From: Epiperipatus broadwayi
Taxonomy: Eukaryota > Onychophora > Udeonychophora > Euonychophora > Peripatidae
Length of the DNA stretch: 64,000 nt
Direction of reading: 5' to 3'
Assembly: GCA_028023455.1 (NCBI GenBank)
Contig: JAQFVV010000505.1
Coordinates: 374,001-438,000, forward strand
Shown: piece after piece, positions 34,490-50,759 of the stretch
How positions within the stretch are numbered: position 1 is the stretch's first letter
Layout of the letters: the number at the start of each line of letters is the position of its first letter
Notes under the pieces: generated by a model
What the model saw: only the letters and a program-made list of their open reading frames with translations
Told to the model about the DNA's origin: nothing
Database searches by the model: none
Translations under genes and position numbers: made by a program

Positions 34490-37303
34490 TGATCCACCAC
34501 ATATGGTTGCATACAAAATATGATACTTCTGAAAAGAAAATATAACTAAGGCAATAAACCTAATGTTAGCATGAACTCAAAAGAGCACCTAAGTTCTGAG
34601 GGCAAATAAATTTGGTAAGACCTTTGTCTCTGAATATGTATGAAAAATGAGAATGAACTACTATATATTTTACCATTTACATATACATGGTATAAAAATA
34701 TTGGCATTGAATAAAAGTTAAAAGAAGTAAAATTTAAAAATCATCAATGAATGCAATTTAGTTCTTTTTTTATTAGTTAGTGTAATTTTTTTTGGGTGCA
34801 TACAATGAAAGTTATTTGTGTTTAAAATTTATTTAATCAAAGTACTATTAATTTTATTCAGATAAAAAGAAGTTATAAATGCAAGAGATTACAATCAGAG
34901 AGAAACCTTTTACGCTCTGATTAAAGATGGCAGAAATAAGTCATAAAAAGACTTTGAAACTAAAAACCAACAAGAAATGTAGAAGTTTTATACAGTGAAA
35001 ATAAAACAAAAGATAAGAAAATATGAGCAGGTCATCTCAAAAATAATCATCAGTATAAAAGAAACGGACAAGTTTAGAATTGGTCTTTTTTCCTGTATGT
35101 GTTTTGGGCACTGAAGAAATAATGAAATGCTATCACATAGAACTACTAAACTGAATCTATTCTTCATGTGTGAGTAGAACCATATCGTTCACTGGCACCT
35201 CTCAGAAAAATCACTAAAAGCTTCATCTAGCTTTACCTAATTACAGATCAGAGATATGAAAGTATTACCATAATGAAACCATAGACCAATACTATGGACT
35301 ACTCATCAAAAGGAACTGGACTACTATGATAATTGATCATCTACATAAACACTAGAAGCTTACTGGTAAGTTAATAGCCAAATCTTAATTCATATTTGGA
35401 ATCAGGAGAATTTGTGTACTAATTTTAAAATGCTAAAGTTTTAATTTAGACAAAAGAGAAGACATTCACTAATTTTCTCTTAAAAATAAACTATTTGAAT
35501 TAAGTGTTGAATATAATTATCTGATTACATGTGTGTGCATTCTTTCCAATATTATATTTATTATTGTTTAATTATTTAATATAATATGAAACTTATTGTA
35601 TGTGCTTAAGTTTAGTTAGTTACCTTCTTAATTTTAGTTTATAGATGTTAATCAATTGTAGAGAAGTGTGTAAATTATCTTGCCAATATGCTGTAGTAAT
35701 TAAGCCCAGGGAAAATTCCTAAGAAAATTCTTATAATAAATTAATTAAGTGATGGGAAATCATAATCCTGAACTTTGTAATTATTTGCTTTGTAAGTTAC
35801 AATGTGCTTTACACAGAATCAGCGAGTCTACAAACTCTGGCACCTTCAATAAATCAAAAACTGATTTTTCCAGCAAGTCAAATCACCAATAATATTAGGC
35901 CTGTTAATCAGGAAATATAATTATGTTCCTGAAATGTTCGGATTTGTAAATGATCTGAATATATTTTCTTTTCATAGTTTGATTAACTTGCACTTTATAG
36001 TGTGTAAAATAAAGGCCTAATCCAATCTAAAATGTAAAAGACATTACAATATATTAGGAACAATAAGGACTGCTTAAACAAAGTTTATACAAAATATAAA
36101 ACTTGAAAACTATTTACCACTCACTGAAAAATACCACCATAAGAGAGAAAAAATGTTACCATCTCCTTATAAAATACATGTACTAACAGAATAATATCAA
36201 GAGAGAGACATAACTACCATCTCTTATAAAATATAATGGCAAGATAAGCATAAACAATAAACAAGAAAGATATTAATGCTAATATAATAGTTATTAACTG
36301 ATGTATAAAACCAATGACAGTTATTTTTTTTTACCAAACCTGGCTTAATAAAACATGGCCTGAAATAAACAGTAAAATAATAATATACAATATCTTCATT
36401 GGTTATGCATAAACATCTTCATTCAGATAAATAAATTACTCATAATAAGGGACAAAGCAATACTTTTAAAATGATATATTAAAATAAAATAATATTAATA
36501 AAACAGTAAATAGTCTGTGAATTTCTGGATATTATCATTGACAAGTAACTATTGCATAAAACATATCAGATGAGAATGCATACTATAACAATAAAATACA
36601 TAATAAATCTCAAAAAGCATAAAATTATAATTTAACATTATATCCAGTTTATCAAAATATAAATTATTAAAGTCCTTCATCCTGGAGTTTTATCCAGTTA
36701 TCAGGATACAGTTCTGCAAACAAAATTTTCTCCATTTGTTGACAATACAATAAATTAAAATATCAGATACATAGCATTTAGAATTGTTTTTAAATATAAG
36801 ATTTCCTTAAAACATAAGCACACTAACATATCATTAGTCATTCAGTTTTGCAAAATATTTTTTTTAAAAATAAGTAAGACACTAACAAATTATGTTGTAG
36901 CATTAAATTCACTTTAGTTCATCCATTCTGGAATAATGTAATTCAATACTGAGGTTTAGGAGTAAATATTCTTTGAAAATAAGCAGGTTTTAGTAGAGAG
37001 AGCAGAGTTTAAATTCATATTATAGCACTAATAATAATAATGGAAGATACAATAGAACAGGTTTCATTAAAAGTTAATTATGTATAACACATTATAATTC
37101 ATTAAAATATTTCATATTCTTATAATGCAAAAATGTAGTTGTTTCCATTATTATGTCCAGATATATTTAAATAATAATAATGGAATTTTATGTAAGAAGT
37201 CCACGATAAAGGTATATTATTTTTTTAAACATGAATATGAACATAATGCTTTTCCAATAAAAAAGTAAATTAATAAATCTTTATTTTACTTACTTGAGAT
37301 ATA
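34490..37303. other. AT-rich DNA, nothing firmly recognised
   Basis: About 2.8 kb without convincing features. A GC-richer segment at 35090-35380 might be the remains of a coding sequence, but no frame is open. The upstream promoter and first exon of the GLYATL-like gene could lie here or beyond. Confidence 0.45.
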
Positions 37304-37401
37304 TTTTCTCTTATGGTGTTTACATAAGCATAAGTTGAAATGTATGTGAATGAATGTCTTTCACTCCAGCAGCAATGATAGCAAATAATTAATTATAAAA
37401 A

Positions 37402-37722
37402 GTATTAATATATATAAGCACTTTAACATGCTGAAGAAGAAGCTGTCAGTAGTAACAAAAACAACTAAATTAATCTAGGCCTAGTATTTTCAAGGTTTTC
37501 CCCTCATATTTATGGCCAAAATAGATTATACTAAATAATAATGTATGCAAATGCGTATGTAAATTAATTTGTCCATTTTCTTGAAATAGCAAAACGTGTC
37601 ACATCTATTGATCGTGTTGTTATCATTGATAATAAAATACACCTCCTTGATCTTTTTTTTACAATCGTAGGCTTCAGAGAACACTATTTTGGGGTTGCAG
37701 GGTTTGAACATAAGGCCAGCCT
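37402..37722. other. Insertion in copy A absent from copy B
   Basis: Copy B passes directly from AAAAGTA to TTAAATGCCATTTTAAAATT, whereas copy A has about 320 extra bases. The insert ends in a GC-richer GGGGTTGCAGGGTTTGAAC stretch that could be tRNA-like (SINE), but no complete structure or clean duplication was found. Confidence 0.5.
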
Positions 37723-37840
37723 GTATTTAAAATGTTATTTTAAAATTAATACAAAGATCCTTTCTTCTAGGATTAAAAATAGTTCATTCTTTAAAAGAAA
37801 AATGAATTTATCCTAGAGAAAACCATTATTTAAATATAAT

Positions 37841-38027
37841 AGAAATTATATATTAAAACAGGCAAAACTCACTATATGTATTGCCACACGCAACCATTCA
37901 TTTACTCTAGCTTGCTGTGTGTGGAAATATGTATAGTGAGTTTTGCCTGTTTTAACAACAGTTGTACATACAAGCATAAGAAGTGGTGGTCATGTAATGT
38001 TTATTGGCTTAAAAGAAATTATATATT
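37841..38027 (+). mobile_element. Foldback retroposon copy b, with target duplication
   Basis: A short member (159 bp, 37855-38013): AAAACAGGCAAAACTCACTA and its inverted partner TAGTGAGTTTTGCCTGTTTT enclose about 60 bases, followed by the family tail ending in GTAATGTTTATTGGCTT. A perfect 14-bp duplication AGAAATTATATATT flanks it (37841-37854 and 38014-38027). Copy B of the segmental duplication has one copy of this site (AGAAATGATATACT) and no insert, so the boundaries are well defined. Confidence 0.85.
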
Positions 38028-38868
38028 TTTAAAAACCTTACTAAAGACAAAACATTTATAAGCCTTTGCATAAATTTTGTACTTTTTCAATATTCATTTA
38101 AATATTAAAGTAAATCATATAAAAATATTAAGGAACTGCTATAAATATGCAAAATCTATGTCTTTAACAGCCTTATCTTTAAGAAATACTAAATTTAGAT
38201 CAGTTTATTGTAAGCATAAAATTGAAAATCACAAAAATTCTTACATAAGTATAAAATTCCCACAGAGTATTATATAACTTTAAATTTTTCATTCTGTAAT
38301 TCCCAATAGACTTTAGTTTAAGGTTTTAGTACCCAAATTAGAGGCTATTATGGATACATTTAAACAAAAATAAAAGTTTAAAACAATTAACTTATGAATA
38401 ATTTTGCAATTAATCGGAAAAGACAATAAGCGAGTTTCTTTTTTTCTTCATGTATTCTTTACATATCTTTTTCATATGTGTCCTGTTTGGGTGCATTTTT
38501 TGCATGTGTGTGACTTTTTCTATATGTCTTTTATACCCCCAATCATGTGACTGATTTGATTGATTGAAAATTGACATTTTTCCATCTCCACCTCTTATCC
38601 TACTATAATAAAGGGTGCTTGTGTTATAGCTAAAGATGCCGTTGGATGGCGTCATTTTCACGCTAAAACTATAAAATATGAACATTCACAGGCCGTTGAT
38701 TTTAATAATTTTTCTGTTTGTAATGTGAAAATAAAAACAAAACAAAATCGTCTTTTTTAAATATTATTTTTTATTAACATATACAATTTAAATGATAATA
38801 ATAAATGTAAAATAAAATCAACAAATTACAATTTGATTCGTGTTTTTTATATCGTATACTTTTTAAAT

Positions 38869-38990
38869 TGTGTTATGGCTTTTTTTTTTATCAATTTTCT
38901 ATCGGATATTTTTTTATTTGTGTTACAGCTTTTTTTTTTTATCAATTTTCTATTGGATATTTTTTTACTTGTGTTATGACTTTTTTTGTT
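38869..38990 (+). repeat. Tandem repeat inside the Helitron
   Basis: About two units of roughly 60 bp, each with TGTGTTA(T/C)(G/A)GC, a T run, ATCAATTTTCTAT and GGATATTTTTTTA. Minisatellites inside Helitrons are common. Confidence 0.75.
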
Positions 38991-39038
38991 GTTGTTTAAC
39001 TAAAAAATAATAATCGTAATAAAAGTAAAAGTTGTTAC

Positions 39039-39076
39039 GGTTAGATTTAGGGTTAGTTTTAGGGTTAGGGTTAGTG
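39039..39076 (+). repeat. Short telomere-like TTAGGG stretch
   Basis: Irregular units GGTTAGATTTAGGGTTAG, TTTTAGGGTTAGGGTTAG. It lies inside the Helitron, is short and degenerate, and does not indicate a chromosome end. Confidence 0.7.
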
Positions 39077-39911
39077 TTCTGTTTGTTTGTAATGCTAAAA
39101 TAAAAAAATTCAAAATCGTAACCATACTCAGACAAAATAAAGAAACTCAAACTTTTTTAAACAACAACAAACACATACAAATGTCTTCTTTACTTATTAA
39201 ACATGTTTATAATATTTGCTTTTTATTAAATTTACAAAAAAACCTGTATATTTGTACTTTTTTTACTTCAAAAATATACACACGTGAGAAGTCTTCTTTG
39301 TCTCGTGGAATGTTACGAACAGTATGTTACTTGATGCGTTACCTAATTGCAACTCACTAAAAACATAGATCTTTAACATTTTCCCAATTAAAACTTCAAT
39401 GCAGTATGTTGTAAAAAGTCTTAGAATTATTACTTTACAAAATATCAACATTTTAATCCTTTAAAATAAAAAAAAATTCAATGAAAACAGCATTTCCATA
39501 CGATTCAAATACAAACTTTCTCATCAAGTCGTAACTGTTTTATAAATTGTGCGAATTCACAAAATATATTTGCTACCATGCAACATACATGCTGTACTGC
39601 GATGCAACAGAGCGGCCTGCATTCTGTAGCACAACAAAAAGTTGTACTATTGAAAAAGCGGGTTCGAATGTGTCAGCCATGAAAACAGCATTTTAATGTG
39701 TTTTGCCACAAAAACCATGCCATAGAACAGCATCTTTAGCTAAAAGATGAGTACCTAATAAAGTTTAAAGTTAATTTGGTATCTGGGAAATTAAGCTAAA
39801 AATAAAAACTCATTAGCATAAAGCTTAGACTGTAATTAAAAATGTAATATAATAAAATAATTATTTATGAAATTAAAATTATTACAATGAAATGAAAATA
39901 AAATATTACAG

Positions 39912-41075
39912 TGTAAATTATATTGTTATAAACAATATTTCATTCCTCTTTATAAAAATTCCAAACTATACCAAATAAGTTAGAAGTTTTCCAAAATACC
40001 TTCATTGTTTTAAATTAAAGATATTTTGAGCATAATTATCAACAAGGAAGTGAAAACTAAAATTTATAAAAGTAAGCACAGTCACACATTCACCAAATTT
40101 GTTTTAATTAAAAACTAACAACTTTTTAGTAGTAATAAATTAATTTTATTTTTTAAATTAAATAGGTTAATTCTATTTATACTAATTTAATCTTTCTGAT
40201 ACTATCATGAACAAATATACTTTTACTAAAAAATAATTTAGAAATGCTTTATTATAAGCAAGTAAATTAAATAATATTTAATATTAAAGATTTACATTTA
40301 AATATCACTACAGTTTAATTTAAATACTAAATTTTAAGACATTAGAGATTATATTAAAACAGTTCTAGCTTTTAATAGCTTGTAACAATACTTCATTATT
40401 AGACAGAGAATATATTCCTGTTTAAACTATATTTATTAGATATCAAGAAATATAAATTATTAATAACTTATTTTGACTTGAAATACTTTATTTTCAAAAA
40501 TATAATATTATATTAGCAGCTAACATAAATATGGCCTGAAGCAAATTTGAAGACAAGCTATGATGTAAACAATCTACGTTATATTTACATTAAGAAAATA
40601 TCATAATTTTGCAATAAATATTCAAAAAATTTAAACTTTTAAAGCACAATTCATTAGATATAAGAAAAATAAATAAATGTTCATTCAAAATTTTTAAAAA
40701 TAATAAGAAATAAGAAATATTGATTTTATAAACTGAAAATAATCTTTCTAGAAATGATGATGTGTAAAGTTTTTGTTTTGTTTGTGATCTCATTTTTTTT
40801 AATATTTACAGAAACAAAATGTGAACATTTGAAATTTATTTCAGTAGTTGACAAAAATATCTATCAAATGAAGTCAAATTTATTATTTTCTGAAAAGAAA
40901 TAATCATTTTATCATATATTTTATGTTGATGTGTGAGAAAGAGAAAAACTTCAGAAATGTTGAAATGTAAGAGGCGTGATGCTGCAATTTAGAACGGTTA
41001 AAAGGTCATGACCAGGGAATGTTATATTTCACTGTTTTTCATCAAGTGGCATGTACAGTCGATGATACTACCACT
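39912..41075. other. AT-rich spacer between duplication copies
   Basis: No repeat partner or coding signal, apart from a GC-richer patch at 40965-41070 that is not recognised. Confidence 0.45.
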
Positions 41076-42023
41076 ATTTTCTCTTATCAAGCTTGCATAA
41101 GCATAAGTTGAAATATATCTGAGTGGTTGTCTTTCATTCCAGCAGCAATGAAAACAAATAATTATGAAAAGTACTTAAATGCCATTTTAAAATTAATACA
41201 AAGGTCCTTCCATCTGAAATTAAAAATAGTTTATTTATTAAAAAAATGAATTTATCCCAGAGAAAACCATTGTTTAAATATAATAGAAATGATATACTTC
41301 AAAAAATATTACTGAAGACAAAACATTTAAAAGTCTTTGCATAAATCTTGTATTTTTTCAACATTCTTTTAAATGTTAAGGTAATGCATTTAAAAATATT
41401 AAGAAACTATTATAAATATTGCAAAACATAAGTCTTTAACAGCCCTATCCTTATAATCCATATCCTTAAAAATATTAAATTTAGAGTAATTTATTGTGAG
41501 TATAAAATTGAAGATCATAAAAAGTTATTACATAAGTGAAAAATTTCCATGGCATATTAATATTGAATAAATACAATTCAACAATTGTATAGAAAGAATT
41601 GTTTAAAATTTTCATTTTGTGTAATTCCCAGTAGACATTAGCTTAATGTTTTAATACCTGAATTAGAGGTTATTAAGGATACATTTAAACAAGAATAAAA
41701 TAATTTAAAATAATTAAACTTATGCAATTAATTAGACAAGACAATAAGCAAGTATACGTTTTTTGCCTGTGGGCAACTCTTTCTGCATATCTTTTATACC
41801 ACCAATCATGTAATTGATTTGATTGATTGAAAATTGACATTTTTAAATCACTGCCTCTTGACTTCTTATACTAAAGTTTAAAAATTAATTTGGTATCTGG
41901 GAAATTAAACTAAAAATCGAAACTCATTAGCATCGTCTAGACTGTAATTAAACATGTAGTGTCTTAAAACAATTATTATGAAGTTAAAATTATTACAATG
42001 AAATGAAAATAAAATATACAGTA
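41076..42023 (+). repeat. Segmental duplication, copy B (empty sites)
   Basis: The partner of 37304-39911 without its three insertions. It has its own small differences, such as a short extra TATCCTTATAATCCATATCC near 41447 and about 40 extra bases near 41560. It provides the pre-insertion sequence for the foldback retroposon and the Helitron in copy A. Confidence 0.8.
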
Positions 42024-43168
42024 TGCAAAATATTAAATAATAGTATAAACTTAAGAATGCTGATATATAAATCATTGAAAAGAAATGTTTCAATTAAATA
42101 TAGTTTAAATAAACATAGATGCATGTATAAATTAATGGATTAGGCCTTATAAATTATATGGAAATGAATTCCTAAGACACTAATTAATTGTATAGATCTA
42201 AAACTTACAGATAGGGAAATAAATTCCTAAGATTAATTAATATTATAGACCTTAAAAATTTATCCTATATGGAAATAAATTCATAAGAGAGTAATTAATC
42301 GTATAATTAAAAAGCTAAGAGGAATTTCATTGTATGATAACAAATTCTAAATGACACACAAATTAATTAAGTAAACTGCTTAATTAAAGCCAAAGAATTT
42401 ATTCCAGAAAAGATAAGAGAAACAAAAGAAGAGATGGATATAAAAAACAAGAGAAAAAGGGCTGTGAGCTTTTTCTGTGGTTGTTGTTACCATCACTGTG
42501 TCCATGAGTTGAAGAGCAGTGAAAATCATCATCAGAAGAGTTCATTCCAGGATCCAAAATCCTGTAAGTCAATAAGCCAACTAGTGCTTTTAACAGATTG
42601 TCTCAGTCTTATTATTATTTTGAAGCACCTCAAGAGGCTCGTCAAGGGTTGCATTATAAAGACTATAGATATTAGTGACGGTAAAGTGAATAACTTACCT
42701 AAACTTTATAAACATTATTTGCTATTCAGTAGTTAACCTGTGAATTAAGCTCACTCAAATTCAGACTTTATATTTGAGTTAAAGATCAGTATAGTAATTA
42801 TTTTTCCTAATTGTTAATAAATTATTATTGCTAAATATACACGTGCATTCTGTCAAGTTTTATTGCATATTTGTGTGCTGGTCACCCAGTCATAGTTGAG
42901 GACACAGCAAATTATTGGTGCAGTTGCATTGAACCTATGAATAGCAGATCAGTTTAAAAAGCGAGATTATTGGCAGTCACTATTGTTTGAACCTAAGGAA
43001 ATAGGAAAGAATTTAAGCCATTAGTTAGCTTCTGGCTGTCAGGTTTTCAAACATAGGGAGAAAAGTACAGAATTGTAGTCATTAAAGTTAATAGTAAGGC
43101 TAATTGTTCAGTTAATTAGTCAAGAATGCTTTGGGGCAGAATTTATATCTGAATTTGAGATCAGCAAC

Positions 43169-43605
43169 ATGTCTGAATGGCTGTTGTATATTATGCAGTT
43201 ACAAAATTTCTTTACATTGAACGGTATTGAAGACAGCAAAAGGAAAATAGCTGTACTTATGTGCTTCGCTGGTATTACAGTGTTAGAAGTCATAAATAGA
43301 TTATTTGACTTGCCTATTTTAGAGGAAATAAAGTACGATAATCTTATTGAGAAATTACGTGATCATTTTATCCCTGCTCACTTAACTTACAAAGAAAGAA
43401 GCAGCTGGATGGTGACAAAATTAAAGAGTATAATACAGCTCTTAAAGAAGTAACCAAAGGTTGCAAGTATGGTGAGTTAGTGGATGAAATACTCCTAGAC
43501 CAGTTACTATGGGGAATGTCTGATGATAGGTTTACACAGCAATTTCTCACGGAACCTGAGATTATGTTCAAGATGGCCATTAAGAAAGGCATAGATATGA
43601 GCTAA
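43169..43605 (+). pseudogene. Gag-like capsid region of the LTR element
   Basis: The first frame (43169-43453) reads SEWLLYIMQLQNFFTLNGI, then KIAVLMCFAGITVLEVINRL and YDNLIEKLRDHFIPA. After a frameshift near 43430 it continues ALKEVTKGCKYGELVDEILL, DQLLWGMSDDRFTQQFL and MFKMAIKKGIDM. This is the gag arrangement of Ty3/gypsy elements (ExW/F...N.......K.A.L...G......L....D....VDE.L.DQ...G). Capsid proteins of this kind package element RNA. Broken by frameshift and stop. Confidence 0.65.
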
Positions 43606-43660
43606 CACTGAACAGGCTAAGGTTTTTAGCATACATAGGAATGAAAATCCTAGAATAAGT

Positions 43661-43900
43661 ATGTTTAAAATAGATCAGGAAAAGTCCATTCCTCTGCAAA
43701 CTGGAGAAACTAACAATGTGAGAGTAGCATGTTTTTGTTGTGGTAAAAGAGGCCACATAACAAAAAAATGTAGCTGGCATAAAGAGACATGTTTTAAATG
43801 TGGACAAGAGGTATTAGCTCATATTTGCAGAAGTAAATTACCTATGCAAGACAATAGGGGTGGTTACCATACAATTAAAACATGGACACCCAAGTTCTAA
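43661..43900 (+). pseudogene. Nucleocapsid zinc knuckle
   Basis: CFCCGKRGHITKKC is a perfect CX2CX4HX4C zinc knuckle, followed by a second, degenerate one (CFKCGQEVLAHIC). It lies between the gag and protease relics, the usual position in Ty3/gypsy elements, and binds element RNA in intact members. Confidence 0.75.
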
Positions 43901-44127
43901 ATCAGTTCATGATGATGCTGAGATTTTGCAGAAAACAACTGTCGATGGAAAGTGATAGTGGATCAGGTATTTCTCTGATGTCACTCACTGATTGGCTGTC
44001 ACTGTCATCGGCTAACAATGAAAGTAAAATAGAGAAAACAAACATTAGTGTATATGATTTAAACAAAAACATGCTTAAATTAATAGGCCTTGTGACAGCA
44101 CCAATTAACCACTGTGGTAAAAAGTGA
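43882..44127 (+). pseudogene. Retropepsin-like protease relic
   Basis: MESDSGSGISLMSLTDW matches the active-site loop of retroviral-type aspartic proteases (D-[T/S]-G-[S/A]-x-x-[S/D]-[V/L/I]). In intact elements it cleaves the polyprotein. The frame ends in a stop at 44127 and the flap region is not recognisable. Confidence 0.6.
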
Positions 44128-44241
44128 ATCTACCCCTGTACATAGTCAACAGGCAGATCATTCCCATAGTTATGAAAGAGTGGTTCCACAAAATGGGTAT
44201 ACAAATTTAATATTTTTAAAAAAATCTCTCTGTAACAAGAA

Positions 44242-44598
44242 ATGAGATACAAATATCCTGACTGGTTTAATAAAGAACTGAGATTAATTAATACAAGCCC
44301 AATTGAGATAGCGTTGCTGAAAAATGCACAACTGGTTGTATGTAAACCATGGAAAATCCCATTCACTCAAAAAGATAAAGTGGTAGAAAAACTAAAGACA
44401 TTCATTGCTAAGGGTGTATTAATGCCAATTGAAACATCAGATTGGGCCATGCCTATAGTAGTGATAACCAAGCCAAATAGTGAAATTAGACTATGTGATG
44501 ATTATAGAGTAACTATAAACAAATATCTGAAGAGGGAGCATACCCCATTCCTAATATATTGTGTATCTGAACTTAGTCAGTTCCATGTGACTATTTAA
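44242..44598 (+). pseudogene. Reverse transcriptase N-terminal fragment
   Basis: PWKIPFTQKDKVVEKLKTFI, then AKGVLMPIETSDWAMPIVVI, TKPNSEIRLCDDYRVTINKY and REHTPF give the opening blocks of a Ty3/gypsy reverse transcriptase (G.I.P...S.WA.PIV...K.....R.C.DYR..N). The catalytic YxDD box is not reached: the frame stops at 44598 and similarity fades by about 44640. Confidence 0.75.
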
Positions 44599-44813
44599 GT
44601 TAGATATCTGGATTTGAAGACATATGGATGTCTGAAAATTTCAGATTTTCTAAATAGTTAATTATTAGATAAATGTTGGGGCTTTACCTGGCATTTTAAA
44701 ATCTAATGCCTGAATATCCTAGCACCTCACTGATAACAACCAGAGCTAGAAACCGATATGAGGATAGGGATATTTGGAAAAGCTTGTTAAGAGCTATTAG
44801 TACACTCATTAGA

Positions 44814-50240
<5,427 letters not shown>

Positions 50241-50258
50241 CTATAGAAAAGGGCACAA

Positions 50259-50757
50259 TAAATACTCTCAACCCAAAACACGTCAAAACTTTTTTTTTTA
50301 CAGAAAAAACTGTGTATTTTTTTCTTTCTGATGAAAACCAGTCCTCTGGTTTAAATATTATATTATTTATTGGATTTATAAGTCTTTATTTTTTTGTTTA
50401 TATATATATCAAGATTAATACTCAAACTACTGTTCTATTAAGTAAATAAAATACTCTCAACCCAAAACACGTCAAAACTTTTTTTTTACAGAAAAAACAG
50501 ATTGCCTTCTCTTTTTATCTTAATTTCTTTTATAGAGGCTTACCTGAAACACTTTGGAAATAAAGAAATAATTTTATATTCATGCTTTCTTTTCAAAGTG
50601 CTTCAGATAAAAGCCTCTATAAAAGAAATTGAGGTAAAGAGAAGATGGTCCATTCTTTTCTCTAAAAAAAGTTTTGTCTTGTGCTTTGCATTGAGAGTAT
50701 TTCATTTACTTGATAAAACAGTAGCTTGAGTATCAATCTCAATAATATTAATTACTA
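50259..50757. mobile_element. Foldback element plus repeated end
   Basis: An almost complete hairpin runs from about 50409 to 50757, with arms of about 160 bp. ACTCTCAACCCAAAACACG and TTTCTTTTATAGAGGCTTAC on the left oppose their complements on the right. The end segment ACTCTCAACCCAAAACACGTCAAAAC, split as ACTCTCAACCCAAA and ACACGTCAAAAC, also occurs directly repeated at 50259-50287 and 50451-50480. Between those copies lies a fragment of the 7501-8233 hairpin family (50324-50360) in which GAAA has become TAAA. It is a nest of two hairpin families; no coding. Confidence 0.65.
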
Positions 50758-50759
50758 GG

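Larger units (their letters stand above)
38598..39758 (+). mobile_element. Non-autonomous Helitron, 1161 bp
   Basis: It starts with TCCTACTATAATAAAGGG, the typical metazoan Helitron 5' end (TC, then CTACTATAATAAA). It ends with a perfect 7-bp hairpin (CATCTTT-AGCTA-AAAGATG, 39731-39749), AGTAC, and CTAA, matching the CTRR 3' signature. Insertion is between A (38597) and T (39759) without target duplication. Copy B of the segmental duplication (about 41870) shows the empty site. Subterminal inverted similarity (TTATAGCTAAAGATG / CATCTTTAGCTAA) is present. No Rep/helicase coding, so it depended on another element. A second copy begins at 63462 (minus). Confidence 0.8.
37304..39911 (+). repeat. 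Segmental duplication, copy A (with insertions)
   Basis: After removing three insertions (about 37402-37722, 37855-38013 and 38598-39758), this segment aligns along its length with 41076-42023. Shared anchors: TTTTCTCTTAT and GCATAAGCATAAGTTGAAAT at the start, ATTTGATTGATTGAAAATTG (about 38550 and 41817), and TTACAATGAAATGAAAATAA at the end. Non-coding and diverged; start points 3.8 kb apart in the same orientation. Confidence 0.8.
42460..44640 (+). mobile_element. Ty3/gypsy-like LTR element, 5' half, decayed
   Basis: Gag, zinc knuckle, protease and the first part of reverse transcriptase follow one another in the usual order (see parts). Upstream, an AATAAA (about 42823) and an ACACAGCA segment precede TGGTGCAGTTGCATTGAACC (about 42916), which could be the 5' LTR end and a tRNA primer-binding site. 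The LTR start is uncertain (a TGTGAGC near 42463 is possible). The rest of reverse transcriptase, RNase H, integrase and the 3' LTR are missing; the element breaks off near 44640, before a microsatellite. Confidence 0.65.

Noticed and set aside
35090-35380. Possible decayed C2H2 zinc-finger coding sequence (plus)
   Set aside because: A few words recall zinc-finger linkers and spacing, but there is no open frame and no complete CX2C...HX3H unit.
39039-39076. Interstitial telomere or chromosome end
   Set aside because: Fewer than 40 bases, irregular, and inside a Helitron.
42434-42736. 100-codon open frame upstream of gag
   Set aside because: No recognisable domain; it overlaps the probable 5' LTR/leader of the Ty3/gypsy-like element.
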